From assembly GCF_009687865.1 (NCBI RefSeq), contig NZ_BLAE01000004.1, forward strand, positions 62,001 to 126,000: a DNA stretch of 64,000 bases, written 5' to 3'. Origin of the DNA: Acrocarpospora macrocephala (GTDB lineage Bacteria > Actinomycetota > Actinomycetes > Streptosporangiales > Streptosporangiaceae). The notes under the pieces are model-generated. The model was given only the letters and a program-made list of their open reading frames with translations, was not told where the DNA came from and did no database searches. Position 1 is the stretch's first letter. The number at the start of each line of letters is the position of its first letter. The position numbers and the translations under genes are program-made. Shown one piece after another: positions 35,533 to 45,552 of this stretch.

Positions 35533-35620
35533 ACTTCCCAAGCACCACCACTCATAGCGCGCCCGCGCTGACCACCCCCTACACCATCACTCAAAGCGCG
35601 ACCCTGGCATGCCGCCCGCT

Positions 35621-35684
35621 GCCCCTCTTGGCACCGGTGCGGCGAGAACCATCACCAGCGCGAACGGCGCCGGATAACGGCGAG
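35621..35684. repeat. 64-base dispersed intergenic repeat, copy A
   Basis: Starts GCCCCTCTTGGC and ends with AACGGCGCCGG then ATAACGGCGAG. Copy B at 53750-53813 has the same length and differs mainly in a central block of about 14 bases. Each copy contains an internal near-duplication of GGCGCCGG-CGGCGAG. It lies in the 198-base gap between livF and the fused permease gene. Confidence 0.6.
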
Positions 35685-35730
35685 CAACCCGGCGGGCCGG
35701 CAGCTTCATTGGGGTGCGGAGGGAACGTCG

Positions 35731-37623
35731 GTGAACTGGGTTAACGCGATTGTGCAAGGTGTTCTGTTGGGTGGGCTCTATGCGTTGTTCGCGTGTGGGC
35801 TTTCGCTCATGTTCGGAGTTATGCGGATCATTAGTCTCGCGCATGGGGATTTAGCGGTTGCCGCCGCTTATATCGTGGTTGCGCTTGGGCCTGCACCTTG
35901 GTCGTTTGTTATTGTGATTCCGCTGTTTGGGGTTTTGGGGTATTTGCTGCAGAGGTCGCTTATTCAGGCGAGTATCGATCGAGGGCCGTTGACCACGTTG
36001 CTGGTCACGTTCGGGCTTTCTGTGGTGATTGCGAACTTGTTGCTTGAGGTGTTTACGGCAGACAGTCACTCTTTTGATACGGGAGCGTTCGCGTCGGGGT
36101 CTGTTGAGATCGTGGACGGGCTTTCGGTGGGGTATCTGTCGATCGCGGTGTTCGTGGCGGCGGTGGCCGTACTCGTTGGGTTGCAGCTGTTCATGAGCAG
36201 GTCGGGGACCGGGCGGTTGATTCGGGCGGTGGCCGATGATCCGGAGGCTGCGCGGTTGTCGGGGGTCGGACACCGGCATGTGTTCGGGATTGCGGCGGCG
36301 ATCGCGTTTGCGACGGTGGCGCTGGCGGGGTTGGCGTTTGGGATGTACTCATCGTTTGCGCCCTCGTCGGGGACTTCGCGGTTGTTGTTCGCGTTCGAGG
36401 CTGTTGTCATCGGTGGGCTCGGGTCGTTGTGGGGGACTTTGCTCGGCGGCGTAGTGCTCGGGCTTTCGCAGGCCATCGGGGCGCAGATCAATCTGAGTTA
36501 TGCCGTTATTGCTGGACATTTGGTCTTTCTGGCGGTTCTGGCCCTGCGGCCGCAGGGGCTCACTGGCGCCGGCGCGCCTCGCGCGTGGTTTTCCCCTCTG
36601 CGGCGGGCGCGCCGGTTTCTCGACGTACGGCGGGCGGTGTCGGCTTTGCCGCGTCCTCTCTCTTCCGGGGGAGGCCCTCGGGAGGGAGCGGCTCGGCCGT
36701 CTATCACGGCTGTGACGGTTGTCGTCGTGGGTGTGGCGGGGTTGGCCTGCCTGCCGTACGTCGTGTTTTCGGGCACTACGGACACGTTGGTGAATCTGTT
36801 CATTTTGCTGACGATGGCGAGCGCGTGGAATCTGCTGGCCGGGTACGGCGGGCTGGTTTCGGTGGGGCAGCAGGCGTTTGTGGGGTTGGGGGCGTATTTC
36901 GTGCTGATGCTGGCCCAGCGGGGGGCCGATCCGTTCGCGGCTATTCCGCTGGCGGTGATCGGGTGCGGGGCGGTCGCGCTGGTGTTCTCGTGGTTGGTGT
37001 TCCGGCTGCGTGGGGGATATTTCGCCATTGCTACGTGGGTGGTGGCGGATGTGTGCCAGCTGGTGATCAGCCGGTTTCCCGCGCTTGGTGGCGGGACGGG
37101 GGCGAGTGTGCCCGGGCTTGCGGGGATCGATCCGGCTTTGCTGGGAGCGATGACGTACTGGGCCGCGCTGGCGGTCGCGGTGCTCACGGTCGGAGGGATC
37201 TTTCTGGCGTTGCGGACGCGGCTGGGGCTCGCGCTGACCGCGATCCGGGATGACGAGACGGGGGCTCGGAGTCTGGGCGTGGGCGTGGCGCGGACGCAGC
37301 GGATCGTTTACGTGCTGGCCGCGTTCGGGTGCGGGGCGGCGGGGGCGTTGCTGGCGGTGAGCCAGCTCAACGTGGAGCCGACGTCGGCTTTCGCAGTCCA
37401 ATGGACAGCCCAGATGATCTTCGTGACGGTGATCGGCGGGCTCGGGTCAGTGGAAGGACCGATCGTCGGGACGGCGCTCTACTTCGTCCTCCAGCAAGCG
37501 CTGGCCGGATACGGCGCCTGGTATTTGATCATTCTGGGCCTGCTCGCGACGGGGGTCGCCATCTGGGCGCCGCGCGGATTGTGGGGGTTGGTCGCACACC
37601 GACGGGCCGCTTCGCTCACCTGA
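35731..37623 (+). CDS. Fused LivH-LivM ABC permease
   Basis: 630 residues. Residues about 1-285 are LivH-like (GLYALFACGLSLMFGVMRIISLAHG, seen as CGLSLMFGVM). After a basic linker rich in Arg and Pro (about 286-325), the rest is LivM-like (GGLVSVGQQAFVGLGAYF, IGGLGSVEGPIVG). GTG start. No ATPase or binding protein is encoded with it, so it probably shares those of the preceding operon. It uses GTT, TTG and GGG codons visibly more often than its neighbours in the first 750 bases, which may mean separate ancestry. Confidence 0.9.
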   Translation: MNWVNAIVQGVLLGGLYALFACGLSLMFGVMRIISLAHGDLAVAAAYIVVALGPAPWSFVIVIPLFGVLGYLLQRSLIQASIDRGPLTTLLVTFGLSVVIANLLLEVFTADSHSFDTGAFASGSVEIVDGLSVGYLSIAVFVAAVAVLVGLQLFMSRSGTGRLIRAVADDPEAARLSGVGHRHVFGIAAAIAFATVALAGLAFGMYSSFAPSSGTSRLLFAFEAVVIGGLGSLWGTLLGGVVLGLSQAIGAQINLSYAVIAGHLVFLAVLALRPQGLTGAGAPRAWFSPLRRARRFLDVRRAVSALPRPLSSGGGPREGAARPSITAVTVVVVGVAGLACLPYVVFSGTTDTLVNLFILLTMASAWNLLAGYGGLVSVGQQAFVGLGAYFVLMLAQRGADPFAAIPLAVIGCGAVALVFSWLVFRLRGGYFAIATWVVADVCQLVISRFPALGGGTGASVPGLAGIDPALLGAMTYWAALAVAVLTVGGIFLALRTRLGLALTAIRDDETGARSLGVGVARTQRIVYVLAAFGCGAAGALLAVSQLNVEPTSAFAVQWTAQMIFVTVIGGLGSVEGPIVGTALYFVLQQALAGYGAWYLIILGLLATGVAIWAPRGLWGLVAHRRAASLT

Positions 37624-37680
37624 CAACCTTTCGACACGTCCGTCACCCACGGCCCCGAGACTGATGAGCCCTTCGCGTTG

Positions 37681-37727
37681 GAGTAAATTCATCAGTTGTT
37701 GATTTACTCTTGGCTCGGTCGTAATCT
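37681..37727 (+). promoter_or_regulatory. Promoter and inverted-repeat operator of the rph-like gene
   Basis: TTGATT (37699-37704), 17 bases, then TAATCT (37722-37727) form a promoter. GAGTAAAT (37681-37688) and ATTTACTC (37702-37709) are exact inverted repeats 13 bases apart that overlap the -35 box, so a repressor site is likely. AAGGAGG (37734-37740) is a strong ribosome site for the ATG at 37748. The known rifamycin-associated element (GC-rich 19-bp repeat) is not seen. Confidence 0.6.
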
Positions 37728-37747
37728 GGCCGCAAGGAGGCGGTCAC

Positions 37748-40274
37748 ATGTCGTACATCCTGAAATTTCGGGATATTGGGGTGGAGGATCTCGGGCTGGT
37801 CGGCGGGAAGGCGCTCAACCTGGGGATTCTCACCGCGGCGGGGCTACCGGTCCCGCCGGGCGTGGTCGTCACCACCGAGGCGTACGAGCAGGTGGCGGGC
37901 TCGCTCGACCTGGGCTCCCCCGAGCTGGCGGCCGACCCGGCGCGGGCCAGGGCGCTGGTGATGGGCGCGGCGATTCCGGACGACATCGCGAAAGCCGTGC
38001 GGCAATTCGGGGACGTGCCGGTGGCGGTGCGGTCGTCGGCCACGGCGGAGGACCTGCCGTACGCGAGTTTCGCCGGGCAGCAGGACACCTACCTGAACGT
38101 GATCGGCGGCGACGCCGTGCTCGACGCGGTGCACCGCTGCTGGGCGTCATTGTGGACCGACAGGGCGGTGGCGTACCGGGCGGCGAACGGGATCGACCAC
38201 CGGGCGGTCCGGCTGGCGGTCGTCATCCAGGAGATGGTCCAGTCCGAGGTGGCGGGCGTCATGTTCACCGCCAACCCGGTGACCGGCCGCCGCCGCGAAG
38301 CGGTCATCGACGCCAGCCCCGGCCTCGGCGAAGCCGTCGTGTCGGGGGCGGTCAATCCCGACCATTTCGTCGTACGGGACGGGCGGATCCTGGAGCGGCG
38401 GCTGGGTGACAAGCGCGTGGCCGTACGATCCCTGGCCGGAGGCGGAGTCGAGCATGTCGCGGCCGAGCACGACGCGGCGTGCCTCACCGACGCGCAGGTG
38501 CTCGCGCTGGCCGAGCTCGGGAACCAGGTCGAGGACCATTACGGATCGCCGCAGGACACCCGAGTGGGCGATCGACGCCAACGGCACGCTGTGGCTGACC
38601 CAGGCCCGGCCGATCACCACGCTCCACCCCATTCCGCAGGGCCCGCCGGGGCTGCGGGCGTATTTCTGCTTCAGCCTGGCGCAGGGCCTGACCCGCCCGA
38701 TCACGCCGATGGGCATATCGGCGCTCCGCATGATGTCGGCATCGGTCTCCGCGACCGTGTTCGGCTCCCCCGTCGCCGACCCGCGCGCCGGAGCCTCCGC
38801 GTTCCACGAGGCAGGCGGAAGGATCTTCGTCGACCTGACCCCCGTCCTGCGCAGCAGCCTCGGCCGGGCGCTCGTGCCGCGCGTCTTCGACGTGATGGAG
38901 GCCCGCTCGGCCACCGTCATGCGCGGCCTGTTCGGCGAACCCGAGTTCAGCGTCACCCACCGCTCCAAGCGCCCCGCGATCCGCCGTGCGCTGAAGCTGG
39001 CCTGGAGGTTCCGCATTCTCCCGCACGCCGTCCAGGCCATCGCCAGCCCGGAGAAGGCCCGGCGGCGCGTGGCACAGCTCGGCACCGACCTGAAGGCCCG
39101 CCTCCCGCTGCCACCCGGCGTGACCCCGCTGGACCACGCCGAATGGCTGCTGTCCACCCAGATGATCCCGATCGTCCCCTCGATCCTGCCCGCCGTCGCA
39201 CCTGGCTTCATCATGCTCGGCCTGGCCGGCAAACTCCTCGGCGGCAAGGCCAAGCCCGGCGAGCTCGCGAGCGTACTCCGCGGCCTCCCGCACAACGTCA
39301 CCACGGAGATGGACCTGGAACTCTGGCACCTCGCCGAACGCATCAGAAGACACCCGGAAGCCACCGCACTCCACGACAACCCGCTTCCCCCGCCGGTACG
39401 CGAAGAACTCGACGGCTTCCTGACCCGGTACGGCGATCGCGCGGTCGCCGAGATCGACCTCGGCCTGCCCCGCTGGCGCGAGGACCCATCCCACGTGATC
39501 GGCGTCCTCGCCAACCTCCTACGCCTGGAGGATCCGTCCCTGGCCCCCGACGCCCTGTTCGCGAAAGGCGCGGCCGAAGCCGAAACGATGATCGCCGACC
39601 TGGCCCACCGCGCCGGTCGGCTACGCGGCCCCTTTATCCGATTTGCCCTGGGCCGGGCCAGAGCCCTCGCCGGGCTACGCGAACTCCCCAAGTACTACCT
39701 GGTGGTGGCGCTGGCGACCGTACGCGATCTGCTGCGGCAGGTCGGCGCGGACCTGGCCGAACGCGGCGCGATCGAGAAACCCGACGACATCTTCTTCCTC
39801 ACCCTGCCCGAAGCCCGCGAAGGCGGCGACCTGCGCACCACCGTCACCCAGCGCCGCGACGACTACACCCGCGAACTGCGCCGCCGCCGCATCCCCCGCA
39901 TCCTCCTCTCCGACGGCACCGAACCCGAAGCTGTCGCCCACACAACCCCCACCGCCGACGGCGCCTTGACCGGCACCCCTGCCTCCTCCGGCCAGATCAC
40001 CGGCACCGCCCGCGTCATCCTCGACCCGATCGGCGCCCACCTGGAGCCCGGCGAGATCCTCGTCTGCCCCTCCACCGACCCCGGCTGGACTCCCCTCTTC
40101 CTCACCGCCGCCGGCCTGGTCATGGAAATGGGCGGCGCCAACTCCCACGGCGCGGTCGTCGCCCGCGAGTACGGCATCCCCGCAGTCGTCGGCGTCCCCC
40201 ACGCCACCGAATCCATCAAAACCGGCCAGCAGATCACCATCGACGGCACCTCAGGAACGGTGACCTCCTCCTGA
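37748..40274 (+). pseudogene. rph: Rifampin phosphotransferase-like gene with a one-base frameshift
   Basis: The N-terminal ATP-grasp/PPDK domain (VGGKALNLG, AVRSSATAEDLPYASFAGQ, MFTANPVTGRR) reads in frame from 37748 to about 38558. The remaining middle domain and C-terminal PEP-utiliser His domain (MEMGGANSHGAVVAREYG) read in another frame to 40274. Dropping one C from the CCC at 38559-38561 restores QDT-EWAIDANGTLWLTQARPI and one protein of about 841 residues, the normal Rph size. Rph phosphorylates rifamycins using ATP. Real inactivation and a homopolymer sequencing error are both possible; codon use stays normal on both sides. Confidence 0.8.
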
Positions 40275-40401
40275 GCCCTTCGTGAGGCTGCCAAACGTCC
40301 CCCGGATTGCCTGAGGGGCCGATCCCCATCACCGCGACAGCCTTCACCGGCTGACCGGACGCTCGATTGATGACTCCGGGTTGGATATCTACGCTCGACC
40401 C

Positions 40402-41466
40402 ATGGGAATCCCCACCGAACCAATCGGTAGCATCCCCCGTCCCCCCGCGCTGCTGACCGCGCTCGCCGATCACGCAGCGGGCCGGATCACCGCCGATGAG
40501 CTGGCCGAACACCAGGACAAAGCCGTCGCCGACACGATCGCCCGGCTGACCCAGCTGGGCTGTCCCGTCCTGGTCGACGGTGAACAGTCCAAGCCGAGCT
40601 TCGTCGGGTACCCCATCAACGGCCTGACCAACCTCAGCCCGGACGGCGCGATCATCCCCTTCGCCGACGGCCACACCAGGCAACTCCCCCACCTGACCAG
40701 CGGCCCCTTCAGTTACCAGACCCACGCGGACACCTACCTCAAAGCCGCCCAGCGCCACACCACTTCGCCCATCAAGCAAGCCGTCATCGCCCCCTCCGCG
40801 CTGAGCCTGCTGTACCCCGCGGGCGGCATCCCCGGCTATCCGCGTGAAACTTTCATCGCCGACCTGCTCGATGCCGCGGAAGCCGACATCCGCGGCTGCC
40901 TGGACGCGGGCGCGCATGTGGTGCAACTCGACTTCACCGAAGGCCGCCTGTCCCTCAAACTCGACCCCAGCGGCGGCGTCCTCGACGCCTTCATCGCCCT
41001 GAACAACCAGGTCCTCGAACGCTTCACCCCCGAGGAACGAGCCAGGATCGGCGTGCACACCTGCCCCGGCGGCGACCAGGACTCCACCCACAGCCTGGAC
41101 ATCGACTACGCGGGCCTGCTCCCGAAACTGTTCCAGCTACAGGCGGGCAACTTCTACGTCCAGCTGGCCAGCGAGCCCGACCCTGACCGCGTCCTGACCA
41201 TCATCGCGACCCACCTCCCCGCCGGAGCACGCGCCTTCATCGGCGTAACCGACCCGATCAACCCAACCCCCGAAACCCCAGATCAGGTACGCGACCGCGT
41301 CTTGGCCGCCGCCCGCCACATCCCCCCAGCCCAACTGGGCACCTGCGACGACTGCGGCTTCTCCCCCTTCGCCGACGACACCTCCACCTCCCGCGACCTC
41401 GCCTTCGCCAAGATCGCCGCCCGCCTGGAAGGCACCGCTCTCGCCTCCGACGCACTCACCGGGTGA
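40402..41466 (+). CDS. Cobalamin-independent methionine synthase-like protein (MetE C-terminal domain)
   Basis: 354 residues, corresponding to only the C-terminal barrel of MetE. It has SKPSFVGYPI, QLDFTEGRL, the zinc-binding HTCPGG (His, Cys) and GTCDDCGFSPF with the second Cys. Stand-alone MetE-C proteins transfer methyl groups to homocysteine or other thiols from varied donors. I choose the ATG at 40402 (MGIPTEPIGS) over one 21 bases upstream. Its end overlaps the convergent NUDIX gene by 11 bases. Confidence 0.85.
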   Translation: MGIPTEPIGSIPRPPALLTALADHAAGRITADELAEHQDKAVADTIARLTQLGCPVLVDGEQSKPSFVGYPINGLTNLSPDGAIIPFADGHTRQLPHLTSGPFSYQTHADTYLKAAQRHTTSPIKQAVIAPSALSLLYPAGGIPGYPRETFIADLLDAAEADIRGCLDAGAHVVQLDFTEGRLSLKLDPSGGVLDAFIALNNQVLERFTPEERARIGVHTCPGGDQDSTHSLDIDYAGLLPKLFQLQAGNFYVQLASEPDPDRVLTIIATHLPAGARAFIGVTDPINPTPETPDQVRDRVLAAARHIPPAQLGTCDDCGFSPFADDTSTSRDLAFAKIAARLEGTALASDALTG

Positions 41467-41926
41467 CCAGCTGGAGCAACTCCCTGTGCCCGTCGGGCAT
41501 CCCGGCGGGCAACTCATCCGGCTCGAACAGCCGCGCCTCAAGAATCTCCCGCTCATCCAGCACAAGTCCGTCAAGCCCGCCGATCAGGGTGGCCTCGTAA
41601 TACACCTCAATCCGCAACTTGAATCCGCTGTTCACCTTGAGCAGCCGCCCCACCTCCACGGTCAGCCCTGTCTCCTCCCGTACCTCCCGCACGATCGTGT
41701 CCTCATGCCGCTCCCCCTTCTTCGCGCACCCGCTCGGAAACCCCCACGGCCTCTCTACAGGCCACAACCGATGCCGAAGCAACAACACCCGCCCATCCTC
41801 GGCCCGCACCACCCCCGTGACCCCGCACATGAACTTCGCGCTCACCACCCAGAGAAGCCGCCACTGAACCGGCTTCACCAGCCGCCACAGCTTCGCAATC
41901 AACGCGTTCACGCCCACCTCCGGCAT
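41456..41926 (-). CDS. NUDIX hydrolase
   Basis: 156 residues with the Nudix box GFPSGCAKKGERHEDTIVREVREETGL (core REVREETGL, about 79-87; the leading GG..G is changed to GFPSGCAKKGE). Hydrolyses nucleoside diphosphate-linked compounds; substrate unknown. It is an isolated gene. Confidence 0.88.
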   Translation of the reverse strand: MPEVGVNALIAKLWRLVKPVQWRLLWVVSAKFMCGVTGVVRAEDGRVLLLRHRLWPVERPWGFPSGCAKKGERHEDTIVREVREETGLTVEVGRLLKVNSGFKLRIEVYYEATLIGGLDGLVLDEREILEARLFEPDELPAGMPDGHRELLQLVTR

Positions 41927-42035
41927 CCGACGCCCGGCTTCACTGTGCCAGACAACCGGCGCCCATCAGCGAGAAGCCGCAGGGACCTGTCCGCGGAATC
42001 CATCGCCGGTCATTGACACGATGGTGGCCATTGGA

Positions 42036-42962
42036 TCAGTGATGTGTGCGTAGGGCGGTGATCAGCCAGGTGAAGGCGGGAATGACGGAAGTGCCTGGAG
42101 AGCGGCCGTTTATGGTGGCCAGGAGTCGCCAGTAGCGCTCCATTTGGATGTCCGCGAGAGTCCCCAGCCGTCGAGCGAGTTCCGCGCGATCCTCGGCCGA
42201 CCTTCCGGCACCGACGATCCGGTCCACGATGACCTGCCCTGCGGTTGAATCCGGCCGAATCCCTTCGGCCAGCGCTGGGTCGGCGTGTTCCAGCACCCGC
42301 CGCCGGAGCTCGAAGCCCTCGTCGAACCACGGTTCCAGCGATTCGCTGAGCACGACCTGTCGCAGCCGTTCGCGGAACTCGTCGTCCGCGACCAGTTCCG
42401 CCAGCTCAAGCCAGGCGTCGACCTGCTCGGACGTGGGATCGTCTGGGAGTTCTCCTGGCATCTCACGCATCCACTCGGCGACCACCATGGCGTCGTCGTC
42501 GAGTTCGATGCCCGCGAACACGCCACCGACGAAGTCGTCGATGACCTGCTGCCGCTCCGACGCCGACAGTCGCGCGAGTTTGTGCATGATCTGTGCCTCC
42601 TCTGCCGTGCCGCCCCGCTTGGCGACCGTGCTCAGTACGGCACGGCGCAGGCGTAGCGTCCGGATCTCCGCGTCCAATGCCCGCACGTGGGTGGTGGCCA
42701 CCTCGGCGACCGTGACCCGCTGGGAAAGGATCTCCTGGATGGTCTCGAGTCCGATGCCAAGCTCGCGCAGCGTGCGTACCAGCTCGAAACGGGCGACGGC
42801 GGCCGCGTCGAACAGCCGGTATCCGCCCGCTGACCGCTGGACGTCCGCGACCACGCCGCGATCGGCCCAGAACCTGATCGTGTGCACGGACAGGCCGGTA
42901 CGCCGAGCCAGTTGCCCGATCGTGAAAAGCTCCGCGTCATCGTTCACGGCACCAACCTGCAC
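42036..42962 (-). CDS. MerR family transcriptional regulator with long effector domain
   Basis: 308 residues: N-terminal winged helix (FTIGQLARRTGLSVHTIRFW) followed by a coiled-coil and a helical C-terminal domain of over 150 residues rich in acidic residues (GELPDDPTSEQVDAWLELAEL). The extended domain resembles TipA-like drug-binding regulators. GTG starts at 42962 and 42947 are both possible. The likely target is not visible; it is flanked by a NUDIX gene and a tandem HxlR gene in the same direction. Confidence 0.88.
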   Translation of the reverse strand: MQVGAVNDDAELFTIGQLARRTGLSVHTIRFWADRGVVADVQRSAGGYRLFDAAAVARFELVRTLRELGIGLETIQEILSQRVTVAEVATTHVRALDAEIRTLRLRRAVLSTVAKRGGTAEEAQIMHKLARLSASERQQVIDDFVGGVFAGIELDDDAMVVAEWMREMPGELPDDPTSEQVDAWLELAELVADDEFRERLRQVVLSESLEPWFDEGFELRRRVLEHADPALAEGIRPDSTAGQVIVDRIVGAGRSAEDRAELARRLGTLADIQMERYWRLLATINGRSPGTSVIPAFTWLITALRTHH

Positions 42963-42996
42963 CCTCGACCTACTCGAGAGTCAAACCCGAGTACGG

Positions 42997-43923
42997 TCAG
43001 GCCGGGCGTTCCACCGCGACCTCGTGGCCGCGCAACGGCACCAGACAGCCGTCACAGCGGAGTCGCGGGTGGAAGTCCTGGCCGCAGGTGTGCGTGTACA
43101 CCATGGCCGGACCTTCGGGGGCCCGATACCAGCGCTGCCCCCAGTCGATGGCGGTGATGACCACGGGGAAGAACGCGCGGCCCTTCTCGGTGAGGTGGTA
43201 GCTGGGCCAGTCGGCGCGCTCCGCGCTCGGGCTCTGCTCGAAGACGCCCAGTTCGCAGAAGACCCGCAGCCGCTCCGCGACGATCGTCGGCGGGGCGCCA
43301 AGGCGCTGCTCGAAGTCGCGGAAGCGGTGCAGGCCCTGGAAGGAGGCGCCCAGGATGGCCGCCGACCAGCGGTTCCCGATCAGCGTCATGGTCTGCGGGA
43401 AGACGCCCGCGACGGTGGAGCGCCGCCGGGTGGTGGCGGCCGGGACGGACCGTTCCCAGGTGCCGCTCGGGCCGAATCCGCCGTGGATGTCGCGGGGGCG
43501 CACCGGCTTGGCGCAGGCGGCGCAGGTCAGCACCGGCAGGAACGGCTCGCCGCAGCGCCGGTGCACCATGACGGGCAGCGACTCGACGTGTTCCGGCACC
43601 CAGGCCGCCTCCCACGCCCACACCGACAGCAGCACCGGCCACAGGTCGCGGCCGCGTTTGGTCAGGCGGTATTCGAAGCGCCGGCCCTCGTACTCGGCCT
43701 TCTCGAAGACGCCCATGTCGGTGAGGGTGCTCAGCCGCCGGGTCAGCACGGCGTGCGAGATGGGCAGCGCCTCCCGCCACTCGCCGTAGCGGCGCACGCC
43801 GAGCATCGCGTACCGCAGGATGAGCAGATTCCACTCGTCGCCGATCAGGCCGAGCGTGAAGCCGATCGCATTGGCGCCGCCGGTGGGCAGCGCGGTCGGC
43901 CGGTCCGGCGGGTGGACGAGCAC
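42997..43923 (-). CDS. Tandem HxlR-type regulator with two Cys/His motifs
   Basis: 308 residues made of two HxlR winged-helix domains. The first (about 18-110) has ISHAVLTRRLSTLTDMGVFEK, the second (about 175-265) PTIVAERLRVFCELGVFEQ. Each is followed by a Cys/His cluster: HRRCGEPF...TCAACAKP (about 123-139) and HTCGQDFHP...RCDGC (about 280-296), which look like zinc ribbons. HxlR proteins are normally about 110-residue dimers, so this is a covalent dimer. It directly precedes and is codirectional with nothing downstream but lies 21 bases after the carotenoid oxygenase stop, so the two are probably cotranscribed. Confidence 0.88.
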   Translation of the reverse strand: MLVHPPDRPTALPTGGANAIGFTLGLIGDEWNLLILRYAMLGVRRYGEWREALPISHAVLTRRLSTLTDMGVFEKAEYEGRRFEYRLTKRGRDLWPVLLSVWAWEAAWVPEHVESLPVMVHRRCGEPFLPVLTCAACAKPVRPRDIHGGFGPSGTWERSVPAATTRRRSTVAGVFPQTMTLIGNRWSAAILGASFQGLHRFRDFEQRLGAPPTIVAERLRVFCELGVFEQSPSAERADWPSYHLTEKGRAFFPVVITAIDWGQRWYRAPEGPAMVYTHTCGQDFHPRLRCDGCLVPLRGHEVAVERPA

Positions 43924-43944
43924 GTGTCCCTCCAGCGGGGGTGG

Positions 43945-45453
43945 TCAGAGCCGCAGGGCCTGGACCGGTGAGTCCGCCGCGCGCCAGCCGGGGATGCTGT
44001 CCCCGGCTGCCCAGGTGGCGTGGGTGCCGCTGGAGACGCGTTCCGGCAGCGTGATCCGCGCGATCGGTCCTTCGGCGATCCGGGCCGCGTCGAAGATCAG
44101 ACACTCGGAGCGATCATCGTTCATGTCGGTGGTCAGCGTAACAACATAACCGTCGTCCTCAGCCGACGATCCGTTACGCGGGGCCATGGCGGGTTCGCTG
44201 CCGTAGACGCCCGGCGGGAGCGCGAACCGGTCCTCGGCGCCGGTGCGCAGGTCGTGGCGGACCAGGCCGTCGAACAGGAACCAGCCTTCGACGCCGGTGG
44301 CCGCGTAGGCGTAGCGGTAGCCGAGGCCGCCGAAGGCGCTGTTGAGCACGCCGAACTCGGTGATCGAGTCGGTCAGGCGTTCCTCCCGGCACTGGCCGGT
44401 GACCAGGTTGAGCCGCCAGCGGTGCAGCCGGGTCTGCATGCGGTCGAGCGCGAGGAACCGAAACATGCGCTGGTAGTAGCCGCCGTCGCCGGTGTCCTTG
44501 GGTTCCGGGTCGCCCTGGAAGAAGCCGTCCAGCACGATCTCGTCGCCGTCCTCGTAGGCGTTGACCCAGTGCAGGACGTAGGTCGGGTCGGCTTCGAACC
44601 ACTGCACCTTGGTGCCCTTGCGCGGGATCACGCCCAGCCGGGTCGGCAGCTCGGGATGGAACCGGGCCGCGTACCGGCCGCGCGCCATCAGCTCGGGCTC
44701 CCAGAACATCGGGCAGTCGTTGAGGATGGCGTAGTTCTCGGTGAACGCCATGTCGTGCGGCAGCCGCGGCCCCGGCAGCGGGATGTCCACGTAGTGGCTG
44801 AGCCGGTCGTCCGCGCCGACCACCCCGTAGTGCATGTACGGCTCATCGGTGCCGTAGTTGAAGAACAGCAGCTCGCCGGTGCGCGGATCGACCTTCGTGT
44901 GCGCCGACACCCCGCACGCGTAGGGAAAGTCGCCGCCCCAGCTGGCCTTGCCGAGCGTCTCCAGCGTCAGCGGATCCAGCCGGTAGAGATCCCCGCACTG
45001 GTAGAAGCTGGTCAGCGCCACCCCGGCGTGCACGACCACGTCGGTGCTGGAAGCGTCCTTCATCCGCCCCCGCGCGCCCCACCCGTCCTCGCGCGGTGAC
45101 GTGGCCGGGCGTTCCGCGATACCCGCCCAGAGCGGCTTGCCCGCCTCCGCCTCCAGCAGGAACCCGTCGGTGCGGATGAACCTGTTCCGGTAGAACGCCT
45201 TGCCGTCCCGGAACCCGATCACGTGCACCATGCCGTCCCCGTCGAACGGGTGGTAGCGCTCCAGCGCGGGATGTACCGGGTTCTCGGTGTTGCGGAGGTA
45301 GACGCCGTCGAGGTCGGCCGGGATCTCGCCGACCACCTCCAGGTCGTCCGCGCGCCACTCGGTGGTCTGCGGCCGCCACGGCCCGGTCCGGTACGGATGG
45401 TCGTCATCCTCCGGCAGGGTCGACAGGACGCGTCCGACGACGTCGACGTCCAC
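43945..45453 (-). CDS. Carotenoid/stilbene cleavage oxygenase
   Basis: 502 residues, seven-bladed propeller family. The four iron-binding His are visible: His185 (SAHTKV), His233 (LPHDMAF), His295 (VLHWVNAYEDGD) and His478 (SGTHATW). The N-terminus has GVYLRNTENP and HPFDGDGMVH. No signal peptide. Enzymes of this family split a C=C bond in carotenoids, stilbenes or phenylpropenes. Two thiolases nearby suggest that the product is degraded further through CoA esters. Confidence 0.93.
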   Translation of the reverse strand: MDVDVVGRVLSTLPEDDDHPYRTGPWRPQTTEWRADDLEVVGEIPADLDGVYLRNTENPVHPALERYHPFDGDGMVHVIGFRDGKAFYRNRFIRTDGFLLEAEAGKPLWAGIAERPATSPREDGWGARGRMKDASSTDVVVHAGVALTSFYQCGDLYRLDPLTLETLGKASWGGDFPYACGVSAHTKVDPRTGELLFFNYGTDEPYMHYGVVGADDRLSHYVDIPLPGPRLPHDMAFTENYAILNDCPMFWEPELMARGRYAARFHPELPTRLGVIPRKGTKVQWFEADPTYVLHWVNAYEDGDEIVLDGFFQGDPEPKDTGDGGYYQRMFRFLALDRMQTRLHRWRLNLVTGQCREERLTDSITEFGVLNSAFGGLGYRYAYAATGVEGWFLFDGLVRHDLRTGAEDRFALPPGVYGSEPAMAPRNGSSAEDDGYVVTLTTDMNDDRSECLIFDAARIAEGPIARITLPERVSSGTHATWAAGDSIPGWRAADSPVQALRL

Positions 45454-45552
45454 GCACGTGCTCCTTTTAATTAGAAAGTCGTGATCTGGACAGCCGCGGC
45501 GGTGAGGAGCCTGGTCGGTGGCTATGCGGCTGTCTATGGGACGGGTTTCTGG

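Noticed and set aside
37624-37747. Rifamycin-associated element before the rph-like gene
   Set aside because: The GC-rich 19-bp inverted repeat is not present; only the A/T-rich GAGTAAAT repeat is seen.
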